Of a DNA stretch of 64,000 bases, positions 27,356 to 37,204 are shown in pieces; position 1 is the stretch's first letter; every line of letters starts with the position of its first letter. The stretch spans positions 2,270,001-2,334,000 of the forward strand of contig NZ_CP075191.1 of the NCBI RefSeq assembly GCF_020510625.1. The letters run 5' to 3'. The translations under genes were made by a program, and so were the position numbers. The notes beneath the pieces were generated by a model, which worked only from the letters and a program-made list of their open reading frames with translations, searched no databases and was not told where the DNA came from. Source of the DNA: Ferribacterium limneticum (lineage in GTDB: Bacteria > Pseudomonadota > Gammaproteobacteria > Burkholderiales > Rhodocyclaceae).

Positions 27356-27925
27356 TTACTTGCGGGCCGCGGCCGGGGTGTCGATATCGTGCTCGACGCC
27401 GGGATCATCGACCGGGCAGAGGCGCAGCGCCTCACGATGCGCATCGATGATGGCCTTGCCGCCACGGTCTCCGCGCAGGCCGAGCAATTCCGTTTTGAAG
27501 GCCGCCGAAAAGCCGACCGGATGGCCCGGCCGGCCTTCGAATGTGGGCCGGGCGATTGCCGCGCCATCGGCCAATGCCGCGATGACGGCCTGATAGCTGT
27601 CGCCGGCGATGTAAGGCATGTCGGCCAGCGCGACCAGCCAGCCGCTGGCCTCCGCAGCAGCCGCCACGCCGGCGGCCAGCGTGTGACCCATGCCAAGTTC
27701 GGCATCAGGGCAAACGATCACCGGCATGCCGGCGCGAGTCAGCAATGTAGCCAGCACATCGTCACCCGGCCGCACTATCGCCAGGCTGCGCGGGCAGGCA
27801 GCAAGCAGGTGGCGCGCCGAGGAAAGCGCCATCGGCGTGCCGTCGGGCAAGCGATGCAGGCGCTTGTCGGTGCCGAAGCGCCGGCTGGCACCGGCGGCCA
27901 GCAGGATGCCGGCACAGTCGTTCAT
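27356..27925 (-). CDS. MocA-like nucleotidyltransferase (molybdenum cofactor cytidylyl/guanylyl transferase type)
   Basis: A 189-residue NTP-transferase of the MobA/MocA type. The N-terminal GILLAAGASRRFGTDK is the nucleotide-binding motif, VALADMPY is the metal-binding Asp segment, and RPTFEGRPGHPVGFSAAF is the substrate segment typical of MocA. MocA adds CMP to molybdopterin for enzymes of the xanthine oxidase family. Its place as the last gene after the large subunit and XdhC fits a dedicated maturation factor. The ATG overlaps the XdhC stop (ATGA). Without tests the nucleotide used (CTP or GTP) is not certain. Confidence 0.86.
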   Translation of the reverse strand: MNDCAGILLAAGASRRFGTDKRLHRLPDGTPMALSSARHLLAACPRSLAIVRPGDDVLATLLTRAGMPVIVCPDAELGMGHTLAAGVAAAAEASGWLVALADMPYIAGDSYQAVIAALADGAAIARPTFEGRPGHPVGFSAAFKTELLGLRGDRGGKAIIDAHREALRLCPVDDPGVEHDIDTPAAARK

Positions 27926-28944
27926 GTCGCCTTGCAGGCGTAGGGATCGGCGGCTTCCACGATCATGGAATCAACGGCAGCCCCCAGGGGCCACCTGGAA
28001 TTTTGCCCATTTTTCACAGCCGTCATTTCGGCCAGGATGGAGACGGCAATTTCCGGCGGCGTTCGGCTGCCGATGGGCAGGCCGACCGGGCCGTGCAGGC
28101 GGTCGACTTCGGCCTGCGAGAGGTCGAAATATTGCAGCAGTCGTTCTCGGCGCTTGCTGTTGTTGGCCTTTGAGCCGAGCGCGCCGACATAGAAAGCCGG
28201 CGACTTGAGGGCTTCGAGCAGGGCCAGGTCATCGAGTTTGGGATCGTGGGTCAGCGCGACGACGGCGCTGCGCGGGTCGAGGCCAAGTTCGGTGACCGCA
28301 TCGTCGGGCATCGCGGCAATGCGCTCGGTGCCGGGGACATCCCAGCCGTCGGCATACTCGCTGCGCGGGTCGCAGATGTAGACGCGATAGCCGAGGGCCT
28401 GCGCCATGGTCGCGAGATAGCGCGAAATCTGCCCGGCGCCGATGATCAGCAGGCGCCAGGCCGGGCCGTGCAGCGTGACCAGCGTCTGGCCGTCCCATTG
28501 CTGGCTGTCCCCGGCGCTGCCGCCTTCGAGAGTGACCGCGCCGCTCGCCAACGCAACCCGCCGATGTACCAGTTGGCCGGTGCTGATGCGCTGGGCGAGT
28601 TGTTCGAGCAGTGCGGCATCCGGTGCCGGTTCGAGCACCAGTTCCAGCGTGCCGCCACAGGGCAGGCCGAAGCGATGCGCTTCGTCGGCCGTGACGCCAT
28701 AGCGCAGCAGGCGGGTTCCGCCGTCAACAAATTCGCCGGATGCGGCGCGGCGAATCAGGTCGTCCTCGATGCAGCCGCCGGAAACCGAACCCTGCACCTG
28801 CCCGTCGTCGCGCAGGATCATCCAGGCGCCCGGTGGCCGGGGGGCGGAACCCCAGGTCCGGGCGACGGTGATCAGCGCGAAGCGATGCCCCGCTGCGGCC
28901 CATTTGCGGGCGGCGTCGAGGACCTGCGTATCGAGGCTGTCCAT
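27922..28944 (-). CDS. xdhC: XdhC family molybdenum cofactor sulfurylation/insertion protein
   Basis: A 340-residue protein of the XdhC/CoxI family, which sulfurates the molybdenum cofactor and delivers it to hydroxylases of the xanthine oxidase family. The N-terminal domain has the VARTWGSAPRPPGAWM segment and SVSGGCIEDDLIRR with its conserved Gly-Gly-Cys. The C-terminal domain is Rossmann-like (LLIIGAGQISRYLATMAQ) and ends with GLPIGSRTPPEIAVSILAE. The start is at 28944, directly after the stop of the large subunit gene with one base between; the longer reading frame upstream has no support. It overlaps the MocA-like gene by 4 bases. Confidence 0.9.
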   Translation of the reverse strand: MDSLDTQVLDAARKWAAAGHRFALITVARTWGSAPRPPGAWMILRDDGQVQGSVSGGCIEDDLIRRAASGEFVDGGTRLLRYGVTADEAHRFGLPCGGTLELVLEPAPDAALLEQLAQRISTGQLVHRRVALASGAVTLEGGSAGDSQQWDGQTLVTLHGPAWRLLIIGAGQISRYLATMAQALGYRVYICDPRSEYADGWDVPGTERIAAMPDDAVTELGLDPRSAVVALTHDPKLDDLALLEALKSPAFYVGALGSKANNSKRRERLLQYFDLSQAEVDRLHGPVGLPIGSRTPPEIAVSILAEMTAVKNGQNSRWPLGAAVDSMIVEAADPYACKAT

Positions 28945-28945
28945 G

Positions 28946-31141
28946 TCAGGCCACCAGCTCGGCGGTATTGAACGGCATCTTGTGCAGGAACTTGCCGGTG
29001 GCGGCGGCGATGGCATTGGCCACGGCCGGCGCCAGCGGCGGCACGCCGGGTTCGCCGATGCCGGTCGGGGCGGAAGTTGAAGGAATAATATGAACTTCGA
29101 CCTTCGGCATGTCGCCGATGCGCAGTAGCGGATAAGTATCGAAATTACCCTGCTCGACACGCCCGCCTTTGAGCGTGATTTCGCCACTCATGGCGGCCGA
29201 AAGCGCGAAGCCGACCGCCCCTTCAACCTGCGAACGGATGTTGTCAGGGTTGATCGCCGTACCGCAATCCACCGCGCACACCACGCGGTCGACCTTGATC
29301 GAGCCATCCTTTTTGACGGTCACTTCGGCCACCTGGGCGACAAAGGAGTTGAACGATTCATGCACCGCCACACCCCGGCCACGACGCTCGCCGGCGGCTG
29401 CCTTGAGCGGCGTTCCCCAGTTCGCTTTTTCGGCGGCCAGCTTGAGCACGCCAGCGTGCTTGGGGTGTTCAGTCAGCAGTTCGAGGCGCAGGGCCACCGG
29501 GTCCTTGCCCATCACCGCCGCCACCTGATCGAAGAACACCTCGGTCGAGTAAGCCGTGTGCGACGAGCCGACTGAGCGCCACCAGAGTACCGGCACGCCG
29601 ATATTGGTCGGCGTGTGCAGATCGACCAGCAGATTGGGAATGGCGTAGGGCAGATTGGAAGCGCCTTCAACCGAAACGCGGTCGATGCCATCCTTGACCA
29701 TCATCTCGAACGGCGAACCAGTCAGGATCGACTGCCCGACCAGCCGGTGATGCCAACCGACCAGCTTGCCGCTGCCATCGAGCGCTGCTTCCAGCGCGTG
29801 ATGGAACATGGGCCGGTAAAAGCCGCCACGCATGTCGTCCTCCCGCAGCCAGACCAGCTTGACGGGCGCCCTGCCGTTGATCGCCTTGACGATATGCGCC
29901 GCCTCCAGCACGTAATCCGACTGGGTGCAGGCCCGGCGCCCGAAACTGCCGCCGGCGTAGAGCATGTTGAGTTTGACCTGTTCCGGCTTGAGGCCGAACA
30001 GCGCGGCCACCCGGCCCTGATCGACAGTCTGGAATTGCTCGCCGTTCCACACTTCGCAGCCATCCGCCTTGAGGTGGACAACGCAATTCATCGGCTCCAT
30101 CGCAGCATGGGCGAGGTAAGGAAAATCGAAGGCGGCGCTGACCACCTTGGCGGCGCCGGAAAAGGTTTTCGCCGTATCGCCGGTCTGTTTCGCAATCAGG
30201 CCGGGCTTCTTGGCCATTTCCTTGTACTGGGCCAGGATTTCGTCGCTGCCCAGCTTGAAGGCCTTGCTGTCGTCCCAACTGACCGACAGCGCATCGCGCC
30301 CTTTCTTGGCGCTCCAAGTGTCGGTGGCCAGCACGGCGACGCCCTGTGGAATCTGCACGACATCGACGACACCCTTGATCGCTTTCGCCTTGCTCGCGTC
30401 GAAGGACTTCACGGTGGCGCCGAACTGCGGCGGATGGGCGACCACCGCCACCAGCATGCCGGGCAGGAAAACATCCTGCGTGAATTGCGCCGAGCCGTTG
30501 GTCTTGGCCGCGCTGTCCTTGCGTTTGGCCTGTTTGCCGATCAGGCGGAAATCCTTGGGGTCTTTCAGTTTGACCTCGGTCGGCACGGTTTCGTTGGCCG
30601 CATCAAGTGCCAGTTCGCCAAAGCTGGCTTTGCGGCCGCTGGCAGCATGGCTGACGATGCCGTCGCGCACGACAATCTCCGTCGCGCCGACATTCCAGCG
30701 CTTGGCAGCGGCCGAAACCAGCATGGCCCGACCGCTTGCCCCGGCCTTGCGCATCTGATCCCAGGAATTGGCCATCGCCGTACTGCCGCCGGTGCCCTGC
30801 GCCGGGCCCCAGAAGGTGTTGTTGTAGCGCTTGGCATCGGCTGCCGCGCCTTCGACGCGAACGTGCTTCCAGTCAGCATCCAGCTCGTCGGCCAGGATGG
30901 TGGCCAGACCGGTGTAGGTGCCCTGCCCCATTTCGAGGTGCTTGGACATGACGGTGACGCTGTTGTCGGCGCCGATGCGCAAGAAGGCGTTCGGCTCGAA
31001 AGTGGCCGTGCTGGCTGCGACAACGCCCGATTTTCCGGCGGCCCCAGCAGCCATCACCGGCAGGCAGAAGCCCAGCGTCAGGCCGGCGCCACCTTGCAGG
31101 AAACGGCGGCGGCTGAGGCTTTCAATGATGATTTCGCTCAT
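28946..31141 (-). CDS. Molybdopterin-binding large subunit of an aldehyde/isoquinoline oxidoreductase (IorB-like)
   Basis: A 731-residue catalytic subunit of the molybdenum hydroxylase family, of the isoquinoline 1-oxidoreductase beta type, in which the chain starts with a twin-arginine signal (SRRRFLQ at 10-16). The signal would carry the folded complex with its small subunit to the periplasm. Family features include [37 protein letters not shown] and a C-terminal GIGEPGVPP carrying the Glu that acts as base near molybdenum. I use the ATG at 31141, which begins the Tat signal. The 2Fe-2S gene precedes it by 11 bases. Substrates of this family are N-heterocycles or aldehydes; the one here is unknown. 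Confidence 0.9.
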   Translation of the reverse strand: MSEIIIESLSRRRFLQGGAGLTLGFCLPVMAAGAAGKSGVVAASTATFEPNAFLRIGADNSVTVMSKHLEMGQGTYTGLATILADELDADWKHVRVEGAAADAKRYNNTFWGPAQGTGGSTAMANSWDQMRKAGASGRAMLVSAAAKRWNVGATEIVVRDGIVSHAASGRKASFGELALDAANETVPTEVKLKDPKDFRLIGKQAKRKDSAAKTNGSAQFTQDVFLPGMLVAVVAHPPQFGATVKSFDASKAKAIKGVVDVVQIPQGVAVLATDTWSAKKGRDALSVSWDDSKAFKLGSDEILAQYKEMAKKPGLIAKQTGDTAKTFSGAAKVVSAAFDFPYLAHAAMEPMNCVVHLKADGCEVWNGEQFQTVDQGRVAALFGLKPEQVKLNMLYAGGSFGRRACTQSDYVLEAAHIVKAINGRAPVKLVWLREDDMRGGFYRPMFHHALEAALDGSGKLVGWHHRLVGQSILTGSPFEMMVKDGIDRVSVEGASNLPYAIPNLLVDLHTPTNIGVPVLWWRSVGSSHTAYSTEVFFDQVAAVMGKDPVALRLELLTEHPKHAGVLKLAAEKANWGTPLKAAAGERRGRGVAVHESFNSFVAQVAEVTVKKDGSIKVDRVVCAVDCGTAINPDNIRSQVEGAVGFALSAAMSGEITLKGGRVEQGNFDTYPLLRIGDMPKVEVHIIPSTSAPTGIGEPGVPPLAPAVANAIAAATGKFLHKMPFNTAELVA

Positions 31142-31152
31142 GTTCAGACTCC

Positions 31153-31617
31153 TCAGGCCAAAGCCTTGGCAGCTTCGTGGATGGCAGCGCGGACGCGGAC
31201 GTAGGTGGCGCAGCGGCAGAGGTTGCCCGACATGGCGTTGTCGATATCGGCATCGGTCGGCTTGCGATTCTGGCTGAGCAGCGCGACGGCGCTCATGATC
31301 TGGCCGGACTGGCAGTAGCCGCACTGGACGACATCGAGCTTGCGCCAGGCTTCCTGCACCACCTTGCCGACGCGCTCGCTATCTACCGCCTCGATGGTCC
31401 TGATCTTGCGCCCGACCACCGCCGACACCGGCGTCGTACAAGCGCGCACCGGCGTTCCATCGACATGCACGGTACAGGCGCCGCACAGCGCCTGGCCGCA
31501 GCCGTATTTCGTGCCGGTCATCTGCAGCGTGTCGCGCAGCGCCCAGAGCAGCGGCGTATCAGGCGCCACATCGAGTTGATGTGCCTTGCCGTTAATAGTC
31601 AGTTTGATCATCTGCAA
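31153..31617 (-). CDS. 2Fe-2S subunit of the molybdenum hydroxylase (IorA-like)
   Basis: A 154-residue small subunit carrying two [2Fe-2S] clusters. The plant-type ferredoxin cluster uses Cys40, Cys45, Cys48 and Cys60 ([13 protein letters not shown]). The second cluster uses Cys99, Cys102, Cys134 and Cys136 (CGYCQSGQ and CRC), in the usual helical domain. It has no signal peptide, so it would travel to the periplasm bound to the Tat-exported large subunit. It is the first gene of the operon, followed by the large subunit, XdhC and MocA-like genes. All cluster ligands are present. Confidence 0.92.
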   Translation of the reverse strand: MQMIKLTINGKAHQLDVAPDTPLLWALRDTLQMTGTKYGCGQALCGACTVHVDGTPVRACTTPVSAVVGRKIRTIEAVDSERVGKVVQEAWRKLDVVQCGYCQSGQIMSAVALLSQNRKPTDADIDNAMSGNLCRCATYVRVRAAIHEAAKALA

Positions 31618-31790
31618 GCTCCTCGTCGGAATGGGGACAGCGGGCTATCGAATGACCGCTGTTTGTGCAAATAGTGTCGGCGATACGAAGTGGCAAGCGA
31701 TAACCCAATCGTGCAGACTTATTGCCTGATCCTCCAAAAACGGTCTATCGCCTCTCGTCGGCCGCCAGCAAAACCGCTACGCTGTCGGCC

Positions 31791-32744
31791 ATGGATACTG
31801 CCGTTCTGACCCCACCTCGCCCAATAGATTCCATCGCCATGGAAAATGCCGCCTTGATTCGCCAGCGCGAGGAGCTCGCCGGGATTCTTCACCGCCATTG
31901 CCCGGATGACGGGACAGTTGAGACGGCGATCCCCGGCCTGCGCCTGTTTCGTGGCTCGACGACCGATGCACCGAGCTGCGCCATCATGGCCTCGGTTTTC
32001 GCCATGATGGTTCAGGGCGCCAAGCGCATCACGGTCGGCGACGAGGTCTATGACTACGATTGCCGGCATTGCCTGATTTCGTCGGTCGACCTGCCGATGT
32101 TCTCGCGCATCACCCGCGCCTCGGCCAGTGAGCCCTACCTCGGGCTGGGGCTGATTCTCGATCCGCTGAAGATCAACGAACTGTCGGCGGCCATTCCCAA
32201 AAATCGGGCCCTGGATGCCGTCGACCGTGGCATTGCCGTCGGCACCATCAGCGCCGACATTCAGGGCGCCGCCCTGCGCCTCGCCCGTTTGCTCGATACG
32301 CCGGCCGACATCCCGGTGCTCGCCCCGATCATCGAGCGCGAACTGCTCTACCGCCTGCTCACCAGCCCACTCGGCACACGCCTGCGGCAAGCGGCGGCGG
32401 CTGGCAGCCACAGCCACCAGATCGTGCGCGCCATCGACTGGCTGAAAACCAACCTCGACCAGCCGATCAGCATCGACCGCCTGGCCAGCCTGTCGAACAT
32501 GAGCAAATCATCGCTGCACCACCATTTCAAGGCGCTGACCGCGATGACCCCGCTGCAATATCAAAAGCAGATGCGCCTGCATGAGGCGCGCCGCCTGATG
32601 CTGGTCAGCGATGCGGACGCTGCCTCGGCCGCCCACCACGTCGGCTACGAAAGCCCCTCGCAATTCAACCGCGAATATCGCCGCATGTTCGGCGCCCCGC
32701 CGGGCCGCGATGTCGCCCAACTGCGCCAAAACCAGCCGAGCTGA
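31791..32744 (+). CDS. AraC family transcriptional regulator (YqhC-like)
   Basis: A 317-residue regulator with an N-terminal AraC-N/cupin-type sensing domain ([20 protein letters not shown]) and a C-terminal AraC double helix-turn-helix ([37 protein letters not shown]). It is divergent from the molybdenum hydroxylase operon, with about 170 bases between, so it probably controls that operon. Related YqhC activates an aldehyde reductase gene upon aldehyde exposure, which would fit an aldehyde-type substrate, but this is only analogy. Start choice is uncertain: ATG at 31791 or 31839, neither with a strong ribosome site. Confidence 0.85.
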   Translation: MDTAVLTPPRPIDSIAMENAALIRQREELAGILHRHCPDDGTVETAIPGLRLFRGSTTDAPSCAIMASVFAMMVQGAKRITVGDEVYDYDCRHCLISSVDLPMFSRITRASASEPYLGLGLILDPLKINELSAAIPKNRALDAVDRGIAVGTISADIQGAALRLARLLDTPADIPVLAPIIERELLYRLLTSPLGTRLRQAAAAGSHSHQIVRAIDWLKTNLDQPISIDRLASLSNMSKSSLHHHFKALTAMTPLQYQKQMRLHEARRLMLVSDADAASAAHHVGYESPSQFNREYRRMFGAPPGRDVAQLRQNQPS

Positions 32745-32803
32745 CTGCCGGCGGAATTATTTGTTGCCCAGCCACTCCAAGCGGGGAAGCCAAGGAAAAA
32801 ATC

Positions 32804-33202
32804 ATGCCGAAAATCGAAAAATCCGACGTCGAATGGCGCAGCCAGCTCGACGAAATCCAGTACCGAGTCACCCGCCAGAAAGGCACCGAACGCGCCTTCA
32901 CCGGCAAATATTGGGACACCCACGAAGACGGCACCTACCACTGCATCTGCTGCGGCGCCCCGCTCTTCCGCTCGGAAGCCAAGTTCGATTCCGGCTGCGG
33001 CTGGCCGAGCTTTCACACGCCGAACGACGAAAAACTGATCGACGAACACGTCGACCGCAGCGTCGGCATGATCCGCACCGAAGTCACCTGCCACGACTGC
33101 GACGCCCACCTCGGCCACGTCTTCAACGACGGCCCGGCGCCGACCGGGTTGCGCTACTGCATCAACTCGGCGTCGCTGAAGTTGGAGAAGGATGGGGAGT
33201 GA
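32804..33202 (+). CDS. msrB: Peptide-methionine (R)-S-oxide reductase MsrB
   Basis: A 132-residue enzyme that reduces methionine R-sulfoxide in proteins. It has the four zinc Cys (Cys47, Cys50, Cys96, Cys99) in CICCGAP and [10 protein letters not shown], the catalytic Cys119 in RYCINSASL, and the conserved GCGWPSF block. No signal peptide is present, so it acts in the cytoplasm. An AAGGA precedes the ATG. It follows the AraC gene by 59 bases and may be cotranscribed with it or have its own promoter. This is a single-domain MsrB, not fused to MsrA. Confidence 0.95.
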   Translation: MPKIEKSDVEWRSQLDEIQYRVTRQKGTERAFTGKYWDTHEDGTYHCICCGAPLFRSEAKFDSGCGWPSFHTPNDEKLIDEHVDRSVGMIRTEVTCHDCDAHLGHVFNDGPAPTGLRYCINSASLKLEKDGE

Positions 33203-33328
33203 GGCGTGGGGGAGGTTCGCGGTGTGGCCGCAACTCGGACCGAAGCCGGCGGGCAATCACTTGCTATTGACTGGCAACGACGAGCCCAAAGCGGAAGTAG
33301 CTAGTTCGGGAAAGCTGACACGCCTTGG

Positions 33329-34003
33329 CTACTTATTCGGCACTGGACGGCGATCACGATATTCCTTGTCTTTCGCGATCCACCCATCAATCTTTTTCCA
33401 GTCCTCTTCGAGCTGCGAGCGCGTTTGGTCAATGACATCCTGACCAACTTGAGCACACTCATGAATGCTTTTCCCTGTTGAAGTTGGCAAGACGGTTACC
33501 GTGGAATCGTTAGCGCCATCAAGCTGTTTCGGACGTTTCCCGTTAATGCACATTAACCAAACATCGACATTCAACTGTCGCCGTCCGGGAACGACATTCC
33601 ACGACACAAGCAGTCCATCATTGGTCCACACGGTCTTGTAACTTTTGGGACGTCGTTCGATCCATTTTTTAGCAAATTGCAGATCATCAAAATGGATCTG
33701 GCCTTCTTCGACTACTGTTCTGGAAATTCCAGAACAACCCCCGATGGATAATCCGGATGACGGGGCTGCGTCATAGATTCCCATGCTCCCGTACCATCTT
33801 TGCTTTCTCGCCCCCATATCACTTTTGAGTTTGCAGCGATCCCACTCGTAGGTTCTGTCAAACCCCTTGCCAGCGGTCACTATTACTGATCTGTTCCCCT
33901 TTCTGGCTTCGATTGTTGCGCCCTCTTGCATAACAAGCTCGGTGACCGCGTAAGCATTGGTTGTTAGCAGTACAGCAACGACAGCAGAGATAGCGGTTTT
34001 CAT
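33329..34003 (-). CDS. Secreted protein of unknown function in a low-G+C patch (224 aa)
   Basis: A 224-residue protein with a signal peptide (MKTAISAVVAVLLTTNAYA). The ATG at 34003 is chosen because it begins the signal; an upstream ATG at 34099 would precede it by 32 residues without any clear value. The mature chain has five Cys or fewer, a basic middle (KKWIERRPKSYKTVW) and an Asp/Lys-rich end. I do not recognise a family. The patch from about 33200 to 34170 is visibly poorer in G+C than its neighbours and uses more A/T-ending codons, so this gene was probably acquired separately. It stands alone. Confidence 0.65.
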   Translation of the reverse strand: MKTAISAVVAVLLTTNAYAVTELVMQEGATIEARKGNRSVIVTAGKGFDRTYEWDRCKLKSDMGARKQRWYGSMGIYDAAPSSGLSIGGCSGISRTVVEEGQIHFDDLQFAKKWIERRPKSYKTVWTNDGLLVSWNVVPGRRQLNVDVWLMCINGKRPKQLDGANDSTVTVLPTSTGKSIHECAQVGQDVIDQTRSQLEEDWKKIDGWIAKDKEYRDRRPVPNK

Positions 34004-34207
34004 GAGGGCCTTACGAAAAGAGTTTATCCATGCCGAAAGCGTGCCGAGAATCAAATGGAATATCAAGGTTTGAGAATAGCCGGCCGATTTTGACCGCAAC
34101 GGGGAAAGCTCCTTGACGGCCGGCTACTGGCCGATTGTTCCATTTTGATCACCACGTACTAAACGACAGTTTTGTTCGGCAAGCACCCAAAAGCAACCTA
34201 TAGCCCG

Positions 34208-34783
34208 TCATTCCCGATATCTACCCTGCACTTCCTCATACCGCGGGCAACTGACGAGATGGTCATTGACCATCCCGGTCGCCTGCATGAACGCATAACA
34301 AATCGTCGAGCCGACGAATTTGAAGCCGGCGCGGGTCAGGGCTTTGCTCAGGGCATCGGATTGTGCGGTTTTGGCAGGGACTTCGGACAGCGATGACCGG
34401 GCGTTTTGCAGCGGCGCCCCGCCGACGAAAGACCACAGGAAATCACTGAACGATTGGCCCCCGGCGGTCAGCGCCAGATAGGCCTTGGCGTTCTGGATGG
34501 TCGCGGCGATCTTGGCGCGGTTGCGGATGATGCCGGGGTCGGCCAGCAGGGCGGCGACTTTTTGCTCGTCGTAGCAGGCGATCTTGTGCGGGTCGAAGTT
34601 GTCGAATACCAGCCGGTAGTGCGCCCGTTTCTTGAGCACGGTGGCCCAGGACAAGCCGGCTTGGGCGCCTTCGAGGATCAGCAGTTCGAACAGGGCGCGG
34701 TCGTCGCGCAGCGGCAGGCCCCATTCGGTGTCGTGGTACTCGCGGTAGAGGTCGAATCCTTCGCACCAGGGGCAGCGTTCCAT
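34208..34783 (-). CDS. tag: DNA-3-methyladenine glycosylase I
   Basis: A 191-residue base excision repair enzyme that removes 3-methyladenine from DNA. The start MERCPWCEGFD matches the E. coli Tag start, where Cys4 and His17 are zinc ligands (here MERC and YHDTEWG); the C-terminal HLVSCPRY gives the matching His and Cys. The active-site Glu lies in the LILEGAQAGLSW block (Glu about 38). An ATG two codons earlier (34789) is also possible, but AAGGA then lies too close to it, while its distance suits 34783. Length agrees with the family. It stands alone between the low-G+C gene and a repeat region. Confidence 0.93.
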   Translation of the reverse strand: MERCPWCEGFDLYREYHDTEWGLPLRDDRALFELLILEGAQAGLSWATVLKKRAHYRLVFDNFDPHKIACYDEQKVAALLADPGIIRNRAKIAATIQNAKAYLALTAGGQSFSDFLWSFVGGAPLQNARSSLSEVPAKTAQSDALSKALTRAGFKFVGSTICYAFMQATGMVNDHLVSCPRYEEVQGRYRE

Positions 34784-34891
34784 CGTCATGCTTCCTTCGG
34801 TAAAAGGCGCAGTGTAGCTGTGTACGCTGCGTGCCGACAGTTTCAGGTCGGGTGCAGCGGGGCAATCGAATGAATGCTGGGGGGACCGCCT

Positions 34892-35010
34892 CCTCCCCCT
34901 TCAAGGGGGAGGCAGGGAGGGGGATGGGGTGCAAAATGGAGCATTCTATGCAACGCAACGGGGAATTTTGCCCCATCCCCACCCCAACCCTCCCCTTGAA
35001 GGGGAGGGAG
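34892..35010. repeat. Inverted G/C-rich intergenic repeat pair
   Basis: Two palindromic blocks flank a short centre. The left block (34892-34943) carries CTCCCCCTTCAAGGGGGAGG, then a G-rich stretch. The right block (34965-35010) is its approximate reverse complement, ending in CTCCCCTTGAAGGGGAGG. Each block is itself a hairpin and the two could pair over about 45 bases. The form is like the intergenic mosaic repeats found many times in other proteobacterial genomes. It lies between the tag and AraC genes, which both run on the minus strand, and may end or stabilise transcripts. Confidence 0.75.
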
Positions 35011-35061
35011 TCCACGTTCATACGATTGCACTGCCGGCTGCTACATCTTTGATTTCCCTCG

Positions 35062-35883
35062 TCAGTCGTTATGCAGTTCGCCGGCGGGCGGCGTGCTGCG
35101 TTCCTGCATGAAGCGGCCCGGCGGCACGCCAAAGGCGCGCTTGAACATGGCCGAGAAGGCGGCCTGGCTGGCGTAGCCCAGTTCCGCCGCGACTTCGCCG
35201 TACGGGCGACCGCGACCGATCAGGTCGAGGGCCCGGGCCAGGCGCAATTGCTGGCGCCAGGCGCCAAAGCTCAATTTCAGTTCGCTGACGAACAGACGGG
35301 CCAGCGTCCGCTCGCTGGCGCCGACGCGGGCCGCCCACTCGGCCAGCGACAGCGCGGAAGCGGGATCGTCGATCAGCGCCTGACACAAGGCCTGCAGGCG
35401 TCGGTCCTGCGGCATCGGCAACCCCAGCGAGAGCGGCGGCGCGCGGCGGATTTCGGTGAGCAGCAATGCCGTTACCTGTCGCTGGCGCAGCGATGGCTCC
35501 TGACCGTCGCCCTCGGCCTCGCTCAGGGCCTCAAAAAGCGCCCGCATCAGGTCGGAAACTTCGATCACCGAACAGGCATCGAGCGGCAGCGGGGCAACTT
35601 CCGGCGCGATATAGACGGTGCGGAACTCCACTTCGCCGAGCATGAGCAGGTCGTGCTCGATATGCGGCGGGATCCACACGGCGCGCAAGGCGGGCACCAG
35701 CCAGGTCATGCCGGCTGCCGAAATCCGGATGCCGCCGCGCAGCGGATAGGCCAGTTGCGCCCAGTCGTGGCGATGCGGCGGCACATAAACGTCGGCCGGT
35801 GGACAACGCAGGTTGACCGTCATCGGCAACTCGGCGGTCGGGGCGCGGCGGGGTACGGCGTCGAAGGAAAGGTCTGTCTGCAT
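35062..35883 (-). CDS. AraC family transcriptional regulator with cupin sensing domain
   Basis: A 273-residue regulator: an N-terminal cupin (VPPHRHDWAQLAYPLRGGIR) and a C-terminal AraC helix-turn-helix (LAEWAARVGASERTLARLF and GYASQAAFSAMFKRAFGVPP). It is divergent from an MFS transporter with 88 bases between, so it probably controls the transporter, which is a common pairing for drug or metabolite exporters. The inducing compound is unknown. The start ATG at 35883 overlaps no other feature. Domain order is typical and complete. Confidence 0.88.
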   Translation of the reverse strand: MQTDLSFDAVPRRAPTAELPMTVNLRCPPADVYVPPHRHDWAQLAYPLRGGIRISAAGMTWLVPALRAVWIPPHIEHDLLMLGEVEFRTVYIAPEVAPLPLDACSVIEVSDLMRALFEALSEAEGDGQEPSLRQRQVTALLLTEIRRAPPLSLGLPMPQDRRLQALCQALIDDPASALSLAEWAARVGASERTLARLFVSELKLSFGAWRQQLRLARALDLIGRGRPYGEVAAELGYASQAAFSAMFKRAFGVPPGRFMQERSTPPAGELHND

Positions 35884-35971
35884 TGCGATAATTTTTGTCC
35901 GAATATCGCATCACGGTCAATAGATCGGAAAGCTAGACTGTAATCCTTAACGTTTTACTCGGATTTTATCC

Positions 35972-37180
35972 ATGACGACCGCCACCCTGCCCGCCCCCCA
36001 GCGCAGCGACATCGAAGTCATTTCGGTGATCGGCTTCGTCCATGGCGTTTCCCATTTCTTCCACCTCTTGCTGCCGCCACTTTTTCCCTGGCTGATGCCC
36101 GAATTCGGGCTGAGCTTCACCGCCATCGGCACCACGATGACCGTGTTTTTCGTGGTTTCCGGCATAGGCCAGGCCAGCGCCGGTTTTCTCGTCGATCGCT
36201 TCGGTGCGGCACGCGTGCTGGGCGGCGGCATCGCCTGCTTTGCCCTGGCCGGCGTGCTGCTCTACTTCGCCAACGGCTATCCGATGCTGATCGCCGTTGC
36301 CGCGCTGGCCGGGCTGGGTAACAGTGTCTTTCACCCGGCCGACTTCACGGTACTTAACCGCCATGTCTCGCAAGCACGCCTCGGACATGCCTTTTCAGCC
36401 CACGGGCTGTCTGGCAACCTTGGCTGGGCTGCCGCTCCGATCTTTCTCACCGGCCTCGCCACCGCGTACGGCTGGCGGACTGCGGCGCTCGGTGCCAGCG
36501 CCATGGCCATCGCTGCACTGGCACTGCTGTTCTGGCGGCGAGATGCGCTGACCGACCCGGTCGAACATCACACCGAGAAGGCCAGCGAACCAGCGGGGAC
36601 GACGTTCGCCTTCCTGAGTTCGCGCGCCGTCTGGCTGTGCTTCCTGTTCTTCCTGCTGATCACGGCGGCTTTCGGCACCATCCAGAACTTCGCCAGCCCG
36701 ATTTTGCAGGCGCTGTATGGGCTGTCGATCACCACGGCAGCCTTTGCGCTGTCGACCTATCTGGTCGGCGGCGCAGTCGGCATCATCCTCGGCGGCTTTC
36801 TTGCCCAGAAAGGCGAGCACGACCACCTGATCGCCGGCGCGCTGGGGGTTGCTGCCCTGCTCGCCATCCTGCTGGCCGCTGGTGTCATGCCTTCCTGGAG
36901 CATCCTGCCGCTAATGGCTGGCATCGGCTTCTGCACCGGCACCGCCGGGCCATCCCGCGACCTGCTGGTGCGCCGTGCCGCCACGGCCCGTTTCGGCAAG
37001 GCCGCCTACGGGCGAGTCTATGGCTTCGTCTATTCGGGCTTGGACCTGGGCCTCGCCATGGCACCGGTTATTTTCGGCGGGCTGATGGATGCCAGACATT
37101 TCAGCGAGGTGCTGGTTGGCATTGCCATCCTGCAAGTGCTGGCCATCTTCAGTGCCCTGCGAGTTGGGAAAGCCATTTAG
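35972..37180 (+). CDS. MFS transporter (possible drug or metabolite exporter)
   Basis: A 402-residue major facilitator superfamily protein with about 12 membrane segments; examples are FVHGVSHFFHLLLPPLFPWL near the start and LLAILLAAGVMPSWSILPLM further on. The pattern FVVSGIGQASAGFLVDRFGA is the MFS loop between helices 2 and 3. It resembles transporters of the fosmidomycin-resistance (Fsr) type, but the substrate cannot be stated. It is divergent from the AraC-cupin gene. No partner membrane-fusion or outer-membrane genes lie near, so it would work as a single inner-membrane component. Confidence 0.9.
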   Translation: MTTATLPAPQRSDIEVISVIGFVHGVSHFFHLLLPPLFPWLMPEFGLSFTAIGTTMTVFFVVSGIGQASAGFLVDRFGAARVLGGGIACFALAGVLLYFANGYPMLIAVAALAGLGNSVFHPADFTVLNRHVSQARLGHAFSAHGLSGNLGWAAAPIFLTGLATAYGWRTAALGASAMAIAALALLFWRRDALTDPVEHHTEKASEPAGTTFAFLSSRAVWLCFLFFLLITAAFGTIQNFASPILQALYGLSITTAAFALSTYLVGGAVGIILGGFLAQKGEHDHLIAGALGVAALLAILLAAGVMPSWSILPLMAGIGFCTGTAGPSRDLLVRRAATARFGKAAYGRVYGFVYSGLDLGLAMAPVIFGGLMDARHFSEVLVGIAILQVLAIFSALRVGKAI

Positions 37181-37204
37181 GTTGGCTTGCGGTTCGGTTT
37201 AACA

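Noticed and set aside
34881..35052. Possible small genes in the palindromic repeat region
   Set aside because: Frames on both strands are mirror images produced by the inverted hairpins, without ribosome sites.
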